DNA of 5,066 bases from an uncultured Bacteroidales bacterium (GTDB lineage: Bacteria > Bacteroidota > Bacteroidia > Bacteroidales > Paludibacteraceae). Below are positions 1-5,066 of the stretch, piece by piece. Each line of letters begins with the position of its first letter. The stretch's first letter is position 1. The stretch lies in the NCBI GenBank assembly GCA_946405045.1, contig CAMJFV010000181.1, forward strand, positions 1-5,066, read 5' to 3'. The notes under the pieces were generated by a model. That model did no database searches and was not told where the DNA came from. It saw only the letters and a list, made by a program, of their open reading frames with translations. The position numbers and the translations under genes are program-made.

Positions 1-515
1 TGAATGAAAACGGAGTCGAGATATTGTCAACTGGTGGTACACAGGCATTTATTGAGCAGCAGGGAATACCTTGCAAGGCTGTTGAAAATTTGACATCTTA
101 CCCTTCGATTTTGGGTGGTCGTGTCAAGACTCTTCACCCTAAGATTTTCGGTGGTATTCTTGGTCGCCGTGGATTGAAGGAAGACGAGGAGCAGATGGCT
201 AAGTACGAAATTCCAGAAATCGACCTTGTGATTGTTGACCTATACCCATTCGAGCAGACAGTTGCTGAGGGCAAGAGTGAGGCAGAGATTATTGAGAAGA
301 TTGATATAGGTGGTATCAGCCTTATCAGAGCAGCAGCAAAAAACTTCAAGGATGTTGTTATCGTGGCTTCAAAGGCACAGTACGCTCCACTTCTTGATAT
401 CATGAAGAAGAACGGTGCTGAGACATCATTGGAGGAGAGACGTTGGTTCGCTACTGAGGCATTCAAGGTTTCTTCTAACTACGATACTCATATTCACGCT
501 TATTTCGCAAAATAA
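1..515 (+). CDS. purH: IMP cyclohydrolase (PurH N-terminal domain only), 5' end outside window
   Basis: This gene encodes the IMP cyclohydrolase domain of PurH, which closes the ring of FAICAR to give IMP, the last step of de novo purine synthesis in the cytosol. The frame is open to the left edge (codons from base 3 read NENGVEILSTGGT), so the real start lies upstream. By comparison with family members about 30-35 N-terminal residues are missing. Visible family motifs are STGGT (nucleotide-binding loop, about 27-41), GGRVKTLHP (114-140, catalytic-type Lys at 126-128), DLYPF (237-251, Tyr at 243-245) and IDIGG...RAAAKN (300-344, Asp at 303-305, Lys at 339-341). These match the residues known for the human ATIC cyclohydrolase site. 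The protein stops after YDTHIHAYFAK, where bifunctional PurH normally continues for about 300 more residues of AICAR transformylase. That half is absent, so the protein is probably about 200 residues against about 510 for the family. The domain call is firm; whether the gene is a natural split or a deletion is open. Confidence 0.93.
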   Translation, partial: NENGVEILSTGGTQAFIEQQGIPCKAVENLTSYPSILGGRVKTLHPKIFGGILGRRGLKEDEEQMAKYEIPEIDLVIVDLYPFEQTVAEGKSEAEIIEKIDIGGISLIRAAAKNFKDVVIVASKAQYAPLLDIMKKNGAETSLEERRWFATEAFKVSSNYDTHIHAYFAK

Positions 516-517
516 AG

Positions 518-1537
518 ATGGCGTTTTTCTCTTTGACACAGGAGTTGGCGATGGACCTTGGTACAGCCAACACTATTATTATAAACAACGATAAGATCGT
601 CGTGGACGAGCCAAGTATCGTTGCTTTGGACCGCAAGACTGAGAAATTGGTCGCTGTAGGTCACGAGGCAAAGGCGATGCAGGGTCGTAACCCGGAGAAC
701 ATACGTATTGTGCGTCCGTTGAGAGACGGTGTGATCGCAGACTTCTACGCCGCTGAGCAGATGATGCGTGCCATGATCAAGATGGCAAGTTCGGAGCGCT
801 CATGGTTTACTCCTCAATTGCGTATGGTGGTATGTATTCCGTCGGGTAGTACTGAAGTTGAAATCCGTGCCGTGCGCGACTCTTCTGAGCACGCAGGAGG
901 ACGTGAGGTATATATGATCTATGAGCCAATGGCTGCCGCTATCGGTATCGGTATCGACGTTGAGGCTCCAGAGGGAAACATGATTGTCGACATAGGTGGT
1001 GGTACTACTGAGATCGCGGTCATCTCTTTGGGAGGTATCGTCTCTAACAAGTCTATCCGTATCGCCGGTGATGATTTGACAGCTGATGTGCAGGAGTACA
1101 TGAGTAGCCAGCACAATATCAAGGTTGGTGAGCGTACAGCAGAGGAAATCAAGGTAAAGGTTGGTTCCGCATTAACTAATTTGGAGGATGCACCTGCAGA
1201 CTTCATCGTCAACGGACCAAACCGTCTATCTGCGCTTCCATTGGCAGTGCCAGTGTCTTACCAGGAGATCGCACACTGTATCGAGAAATCTATCTCAAAG
1301 ATCGAGGCTGCTGTGCTTAATGCGTTGGAGCAGACGCCGCCAGAACTATATGCTGATATCGTGCAGCGTGGAATCTGGTTGGCAGGTGGTGGCGCGTTGC
1401 TTCGTGGTTTGGACAAGCGTCTTACTAACAAGATTGGTATTCCTTTCCACATTGCGGATGACCCATTGCATGCGGTGGCTCGTGGTACAGGAATCGCACT
1501 TAAGAATTGTGACAAATTCTCTTTCTTAATGCGATAA
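518..1537 (+). CDS. mreB: rod shape-determining protein MreB (bacterial actin)
   Basis: MreB is an actin-like ATPase that polymerises on the inner face of the cytoplasmic membrane and directs sidewall peptidoglycan synthesis by the RodA-PBP2 complex. The 339-residue length is normal for the family. The actin-fold nucleotide-binding motifs are present in order: phosphate-1 MDLGTANT (residues 12-19), PSGSTEVE (108-115), EPMAAAIGIG (136-145, with E136 at the position of the catalytic Glu of MreB), phosphate-2 VDIGGGTTEIAVIS (157-170) and the adenosine motif LAGGGALLRGLDK (288-300). The N-terminal MAFFSLTQEL is short and hydrophobic and could help membrane attachment. The ATG lies two bases after the purH stop codon. 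No strong Shine-Dalgarno is seen, as is usual in Bacteroidetes, and there is no room for a promoter outside purH. Arg codons are almost all CGT or CGC (one AGA among 19) and Gly codons are mostly GGT, consistent with high expression. The C-terminus DKFSFLMR matches Bacteroides MreB as I recall it. Confidence 0.98.
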   Translation: MAFFSLTQELAMDLGTANTIIINNDKIVVDEPSIVALDRKTEKLVAVGHEAKAMQGRNPENIRIVRPLRDGVIADFYAAEQMMRAMIKMASSERSWFTPQLRMVVCIPSGSTEVEIRAVRDSSEHAGGREVYMIYEPMAAAIGIGIDVEAPEGNMIVDIGGGTTEIAVISLGGIVSNKSIRIAGDDLTADVQEYMSSQHNIKVGERTAEEIKVKVGSALTNLEDAPADFIVNGPNRLSALPLAVPVSYQEIAHCIEKSISKIEAAVLNALEQTPPELYADIVQRGIWLAGGGALLRGLDKRLTNKIGIPFHIADDPLHAVARGTGIALKNCDKFSFLMR

Positions 1538-1549
1538 TTATCGAAAGTT

Positions 1550-2398
1550 GTGAATACACTTTTACAATTCATACGAAAGTTTAGTAATCTAATATTGTTC
1601 TTGTTGCTGGAATTAGTCTGTCTAATTCTAGTGGCAAGATTCAATGTTTATCAAGGTTTCCAAGTAAACACTACATGTGGTAGTCTCATTGGAGGCATGA
1701 ATTCTGTTCGTACAGATGTGAACCAGTATTTCTCACTGACAGAGCAGAACCAGATGTTGGCTGAACATAACAGCCAGTTGCAGGGAGAGATTCGTCGACT
1801 TGAATCACGTCTGCTGCAGATTGAAAATGACACCAACTATTTGAAGCGTAAAGCATTTGCGGATGAGAAGAAATATACTTTCCATACTGCTCGTGTTGTG
1901 AATGTTAGACGTGACAATTTCAAGAATATAATCACTATCGACAAGGGAGAGGCTGATGGTATCCGTCAGGATATGGGAGTCATCTCTTCAAATGGTGTGG
2001 TTGGAATCGTGAGTGGAGTGACTGAGCATTTCAGCCTTGTGCTTCCAATCATCAATATCGATTCCAAAACGTCATCTATCATCAAGGATAAGAAAGGAAC
2101 GGGTATCATCACGTGGAATGGAGGAGACATCCGTAAGGCTTCGATGGAGCAGGTTCCTAACTATATCAATGTGGAAGAGGGAGACTCTGTCGTGACGAGC
2201 GGATATTCCACAATCTTCCCTGCTGGAATCAATATCGGAAAGGTTGAGTCTTTCGAAAAAGGTAATGACGATTTCTATGAAATAACAGTAAGGTTGAGTC
2301 AGGATTATTCGTCGTTGATGTTTGTCGACGTGATTGATTTCGGTTATTCCGCCGAGATTCAGGAGTTGAACAGTAAAATTAAGGAGGATAACAAATAA
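1550..2398 (+). CDS. mreC: rod shape-determining protein MreC
   Basis: MreC is a bitopic inner-membrane protein whose periplasmic domain binds and activates PBP2 and links it to MreB and MreD. The 282-residue protein shows the family layout: a short cytoplasmic tail, one transmembrane helix (about residues 13-29), a polar coiled coil (about 63-100, rich in E, Q, L and R) and a beta-rich domain. Recognisable stretches in the beta domain are NIITIDKGEADGI (126-138), MGVISSNGVVGIVSGV (142-157) and the late TSGYSTIFPAGINIGKV (216-232), which corresponds to the TSG..G.FP.GI.vG.V pattern of the family. The start is GTG at 1550. It is the only standard start codon in this frame between the mreB stop and the membrane helix, leaving a 12-base gap and no convincing ribosome binding site. 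The stop codon overlaps the mreD start by one base (TAATG). Coiled-coil length and membrane limits are estimates by eye. Confidence 0.95.
   Translation: MNTLLQFIRKFSNLILFLLLELVCLILVARFNVYQGFQVNTTCGSLIGGMNSVRTDVNQYFSLTEQNQMLAEHNSQLQGEIRRLESRLLQIENDTNYLKRKAFADEKKYTFHTARVVNVRRDNFKNIITIDKGEADGIRQDMGVISSNGVVGIVSGVTEHFSLVLPIINIDSKTSSIIKDKKGTGIITWNGGDIRKASMEQVPNYINVEEGDSVVTSGYSTIFPAGINIGKVESFEKGNDDFYEITVRLSQDYSSLMFVDVIDFGYSAEIQELNSKIKEDNK
2381..2387 (+). promoter_or_regulatory. Shine-Dalgarno site of mreD
   Basis: AAGGAGG lies inside the last codons of mreC (Lys-Glu-Asp) and ends 10 bases before the mreD ATG at 2398. It is a full match to the anti-Shine-Dalgarno core and the strongest such site at any gene start in the window. 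Bacteroidetes usually rely little on Shine-Dalgarno pairing, and the spacing is slightly long, so its use is inferred. Confidence 0.6.
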
Positions 2399-2913
2399 TG
2401 GGTGTTGACATACTTTCATACGTGTTCAGTTTTGTGGTGTATGTTTTGCTTCAGGGATTGGTGTTGAACCACATCAATTTTCTTGGAGAGGTCAATCCTT
2501 ACCTCTATGTCCTTTTTATCCTTCATCTTCCGACAGGATGGAATCGTACGGTTGTACAGGTTCTTGCATTCTTGCTTGGATTGTCAATAGACTTCTTCAG
2601 TGGCACTATTGGTGTGAATGCCGGAGCCACTTTGCTTCTTGGATTCCTTAAGCCTCACATGGATAAGATATTCTCTCCACGTGAAGACAATAAGATGATT
2701 GTGCCTGGATTCAGATCGTATGGCACTAACACTTTCATCCAATATGCATCCATACTTGTGTTGGCGCATCATATAGCTCTTTTCGCATTGAGCGCATTCA
2801 CATTCAGCAAATTGCATTTGGTGCTTTTCAAGGGTGTTTGTTCGACACTCTTCACTTTACTACTTATATTTATTATTGAACACTATCGCAGTAATCGAAG
2901 GATAGATGATTAA
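2398..2913 (+). CDS. mreD: rod shape-determining protein MreD
   Basis: MreD is a small polytopic inner-membrane protein that works with MreC in the elongasome; its exact biochemical role is unsettled in the family. The 171-residue product is very hydrophobic, with likely membrane helices near residues 4-26, 34-46, 50-66, 74-86, 113-134 and 140-163. The signature GLSIDFFSGTIGVNAGATLL (61-80), with an acidic residue at D65 in a membrane segment followed by a small-residue turn, and the following FLKPH (83-87) match the Bacteroidetes MreD pattern I know. The basic tail EHYRSNRR suggests a cytoplasmic C-terminus. The start ATG overlaps the mreC stop by one base and follows AAGGAGG. The 3' end overlaps PBP2 by eight bases in a different frame, so translation of mreC, mreD and PBP2 is probably coupled. 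The identification rests on gene order as well as sequence, because MreD proteins diverge quickly. Confidence 0.92.
   Translation: MGVDILSYVFSFVVYVLLQGLVLNHINFLGEVNPYLYVLFILHLPTGWNRTVVQVLAFLLGLSIDFFSGTIGVNAGATLLLGFLKPHMDKIFSPREDNKMIVPGFRSYGTNTFIQYASILVLAHHIALFALSAFTFSKLHLVLFKGVCSTLFTLLLIFIIEHYRSNRRIDD
2898..2902 (+). promoter_or_regulatory. possible weak ribosome binding site of PBP2
   Basis: AAGGA inside the end of mreD lies only three bases before the PBP2 ATG at 2906. The spacing is shorter than optimal, so it may matter little next to coupling with mreD translation. It agrees with 2906 as the start. The nearby ATG at 2913 is in the wrong frame for PBP2. Confidence 0.3.
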
Positions 2914-4735
2914 TGACAGTAATGACAATAGAAGATATACCATTTCTTTGATAATGGTGGCAGTCTGTTTGATTTATATCATCAGACTTTTTTCTATTCA
3001 GATCGTAGACAAGAGTTATTTGGAGCAGTCACAAAATAATGCCTACCTTAGAAAAGTGATTTATCCGTCTCGCGGTCTTATCACAGATCGAAATGGAAGA
3101 CTTATCGTTTTCAACAAATCAGCATATGATATTATGATCGTGCCACGTGAGGCAAGAGGGTTTGATACGCTTGCTTTTGCAAACACACTTGGTATCACAA
3201 AGGCCGATTTTATTAAGCGAATGGGCATTATCAAGCGAAAAAGTGGCTATTCGCCATATGTGCCACAGCTGTTTATGTCTCAGTTGAGCGACGAGGAATA
3301 TGGCCCGGTCAGTGAAAAACTTTATAAGTTTAATGGTATTTATGTGCAGAAGCGTACACTTCGTGAGTATAATTATCACAATGCTGCTTTGGCACTCGGC
3401 TCAATCGGTGAGGTTTCGAAAAAACAGATAGAGGCTGATGATTTTTATCAGCAGGGAGACTATGCCGGACAAAATGGTATTGAGCTTACATATGAGAAGG
3501 TGCTTCGTGGTGAAAAGGGAGAGGAGATTCTACTTCGTGACTCGCGTGGCCGTGTGAAGGGAAAATATGAGGATGGTAAGTATGATAAAAAACCAGTGCC
3601 TGGAAAAGATATCGAGTTGTCGCTCGACATTGAGTTGCAGAAGTATGGTGAGGAACTGATGCATGGAAAAATCGGATCAATTGCTGCGATCGAACCGTCG
3701 ACGGGAGAAATCTTGGCATTGGTCTCGAGTCCGACTTATGATCCATCCATGCTTGTGGGTAGAAAGAGAAGTGCCAATTTTGCGGCGTTATCGAAAGATC
3801 CGTTGAAACCGTTGTTCGACCGTCCGATGATGGCACAGTATCCTCCCGGCTCTACATTCAAGACAGCTCAGGCACTTGTGCTTCAGCAGGAGGGTATCAT
3901 CACTCCGAACACTGCTTACGGTTGTCAGCATGGTTTTCATGCAGGAGCATTGTCGGTAGGCTGTCATGGCCATGAGTCTCCGCTTAATTTGAAACATAGT
4001 ATTCAGCACTCTTGTAACGCTTATTATTGTAGTGGATTCCGTACTTTGATAGACAATAAGAAATACAAGAATGTGTCTGAGGCGATAGATATTTGGAAAA
4101 ATCATATTGTCTCGCTTGGTTTTGGATATAGACTTGGTGCAGATGTGCCGAATGAAAAACGTGGATATATCCCGAATTCAAGTGTATACAACAAGGTGTA
4201 TGGAGAGAATCGTTGGAAGGGATTGACAATCATTTCTCTTTCAATCGGTCAGGGAGAGGTGTTGGCGACGCCGTTGCAGATCGCAAATTTAGGTGCCACA
4301 ATCGCAAATCGTGGACATTACTACACTCCTCATCTTGTGAAGAAGATCTTTGGAGGAGAGATTGACTCGTCGTTTATCACACGTCACAACAGTACCATCG
4401 ACCCTAAGTATTATGACATTGTAGTTGAAGGAATGGAGCTTGTGATGGTTTCCGGAACAGGATACTATTCACGTATTGACAGTATAGCTGTGTGTGGAAA
4501 GACGGGAACAGCAGAGAACCCACATGGAAAGGATCACTCTATATTTATGGCGTTCGCACCAAAGGATGATCCGAAAATAGCAATTAGTGTAGTGGTGGAG
4601 AATAGTGGATTTGGTGCGACATGGGCAGCCCCTATTGCTACACTTATGATTGAAAAGTATCTGAAGGGTGGAATTCCTAAGCGACGCAAGCCGATAGAGC
4701 AACGTCTGCTTGATGCTAACCTGATTAAAGAGTAG
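2906..4735 (+). CDS. mrdA: penicillin-binding protein 2, elongasome D,D-transpeptidase
   Basis: This is a class B penicillin-binding protein that crosslinks the glycan strands made by RodA during sidewall growth and is a beta-lactam target. The 609-residue length is typical. A short cytoplasmic tail is followed by a single membrane anchor (about residues 12-31). The pedestal domain contains PSRGLITDRNGRLI (54-67) and GQNGIELTYEKVLRGEKG (188-205). The transpeptidase domain has all three active-site motifs: STFK (316-319, nucleophile S316, bases 3851-3862), SCN (369-371) and KTGT (532-535, bases 4499-4510). A Cys/His-rich segment (C340, H342, H345, C353, H354, H356) between the first two motifs sits where some PBP2 enzymes bind zinc. 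The position before rodA and after mreD distinguishes it from the division enzyme FtsI. The start overlaps mreD by eight bases and gives a sensible short N-terminus (MINDSNDNRR). Codon use is more relaxed than in mreB: by my count 9 of 30 Arg codons are AGA. Nothing suggests inactivation. Confidence 0.97.
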   Translation: MINDSNDNRRYTISLIMVAVCLIYIIRLFSIQIVDKSYLEQSQNNAYLRKVIYPSRGLITDRNGRLIVFNKSAYDIMIVPREARGFDTLAFANTLGITKADFIKRMGIIKRKSGYSPYVPQLFMSQLSDEEYGPVSEKLYKFNGIYVQKRTLREYNYHNAALALGSIGEVSKKQIEADDFYQQGDYAGQNGIELTYEKVLRGEKGEEILLRDSRGRVKGKYEDGKYDKKPVPGKDIELSLDIELQKYGEELMHGKIGSIAAIEPSTGEILALVSSPTYDPSMLVGRKRSANFAALSKDPLKPLFDRPMMAQYPPGSTFKTAQALVLQQEGIITPNTAYGCQHGFHAGALSVGCHGHESPLNLKHSIQHSCNAYYCSGFRTLIDNKKYKNVSEAIDIWKNHIVSLGFGYRLGADVPNEKRGYIPNSSVYNKVYGENRWKGLTIISLSIGQGEVLATPLQIANLGATIANRGHYYTPHLVKKIFGGEIDSSFITRHNSTIDPKYYDIVVEGMELVMVSGTGYYSRIDSIAVCGKTGTAENPHGKDHSIFMAFAPKDDPKIAISVVVENSGFGATWAAPIATLMIEKYLKGGIPKRRKPIEQRLLDANLIKE

Positions 4736-4739
4736 GGAA

Positions 4740-5066
4740 ATGGATAGAAGAAACGAAAATATTCTCAACAATATAGACCTTTGGACTATAGGGCTGTATA
4801 TTGCCCTTGTCGTATTCGGATGGATAAGCATCTACGGTGCGTCCTACAATTTTGACGACAGTGAATTCTGGGATTTCTCGCAGAGATTCGGAAAGCAGCT
4901 TGTATGGATTGGATGTTCTGTGGTGATTGCGGCGGTGCTTCTGATGCTCGACGTGAAAATCTATACCACGCTTGCCTATGTGATATATGGATTTTTCATA
5001 ATATTGCTGATAGTCACGCTGTTAGTTGCCCCGGATACGCGAGGCTCACATTCGTGGTTGGTGATG
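4740..5066 (+). CDS. rodA: SEDS peptidoglycan polymerase RodA, 3' end outside window
   Basis: RodA is the SEDS-family glycosyltransferase that polymerises lipid II in partnership with PBP2. An open frame begins at ATG 4740, four bases after the PBP2 stop codon, and runs without a stop to the window edge, giving the first 109 residues (MDRRNENILNNIDLWTIGLY...). Three membrane helices are evident near residues 14-34, 52-70 and 76-97. The region after helix 1, YGASYNFDD (32-40), and GKQLVWIGCSV (51-61) resemble Bacteroides RodA as I recall it. PDTRGSHSWL (98-107) corresponds to the SEDS pattern in which a Gly-x-x-Arg/His-x-Trp segment follows helix 3. The catalytic Asp in the large extracytoplasmic loop lies beyond the window and cannot be checked. 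GGGA just before the start is at best a weak, very close ribosome binding site, so coupling to PBP2 translation is likely. FtsW is the alternative SEDS protein, but adjacency to PBP2 favours RodA. Confidence 0.93.
   Translation, partial: MDRRNENILNNIDLWTIGLYIALVVFGWISIYGASYNFDDSEFWDFSQRFGKQLVWIGCSVVIAAVLLMLDVKIYTTLAYVIYGFFIILLIVTLLVAPDTRGSHSWLVM

Noticed and set aside
24..26. TTG at 24 as the start of a 163-residue protein
   Set aside because: The frame is open to the left edge and the upstream codons (NENGVEI) continue the PurH family sequence, so the true start is outside the window.
1188..1529. 113-residue plus-strand open frame inside mreB
   Set aside because: It is an out-of-frame shadow of mreB with an Arg- and Ser-rich composition and no known motif.
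1511..1550. AT-rich stretch at the mreB-mreC junction as a promoter or terminator
   Set aside because: The gap is only 12 bases, there is no GC-rich hairpin followed by a T run, and no TTTG / TAnnTTTG promoter pair with suitable spacing was found.
1258..1644. 128-residue minus-strand open frame across the mreB-mreC junction
   Set aside because: It lies antisense to well-supported genes, shows no recognisable domain, and is explained by codon bias of the plus strand. The other minus-strand frames inside mreB, mreC, mreD and PBP2 were rejected for the same reason.
518..5066. An undescribed biological system in the window
   Set aside because: All five genes belong to the well-known MreBCD-PBP2-RodA elongasome in its usual order, with intact visible motifs. 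No unknown gene, repeat array or mobile element lies between them.

Overview
The window is a compact all-forward stretch of a Bacteroidetes chromosome, most likely Bacteroidales and perhaps Prevotella- or Bacteroides-like. The evidence is the gene order purH - mreB - mreC - mreD - PBP2 (mrdA) - rodA, which I know from Bacteroides and relatives. The predicted proteins also resemble the Bacteroides versions as I remember them: the MreB C-terminus ending DKFSFLMR, the MreC and MreD motifs, and the RodA N-terminus with YGASYNFDD. The genus cannot be fixed by eye.

Layout: 1-515 is the 3' part of a purH gene whose product ends after the IMP cyclohydrolase domain. 518-1537 is mreB, 1550-2398 mreC, 2398-2913 mreD, 2906-4735 the elongation-specific transpeptidase PBP2, and 4740-5066 the first 109 codons of rodA, cut by the window edge. 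The largest intergenic gap is 12 bases, two junctions overlap, and no stretch lacks a gene. No terminator, RNA gene, repeat, CRISPR array or mobile element is visible.

The five downstream genes encode the core of the rod complex (elongasome). MreB filaments on the inner face of the membrane position the machinery. MreC and MreD link it across the membrane. RodA polymerises lipid II into glycan strands and PBP2 crosslinks them. The tight spacing implies a single transcript and translational coupling. purH lies directly upstream, so part of purine synthesis is probably co-transcribed with cell-shape genes.

The main departure from textbook content is purH. The AICAR transformylase half is absent and mreB begins two bases after the stop codon, so this looks like a stand-alone cyclohydrolase rather than a frameshifted gene. 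The rest is a conserved housekeeping locus, and I see no sign of an undescribed system.
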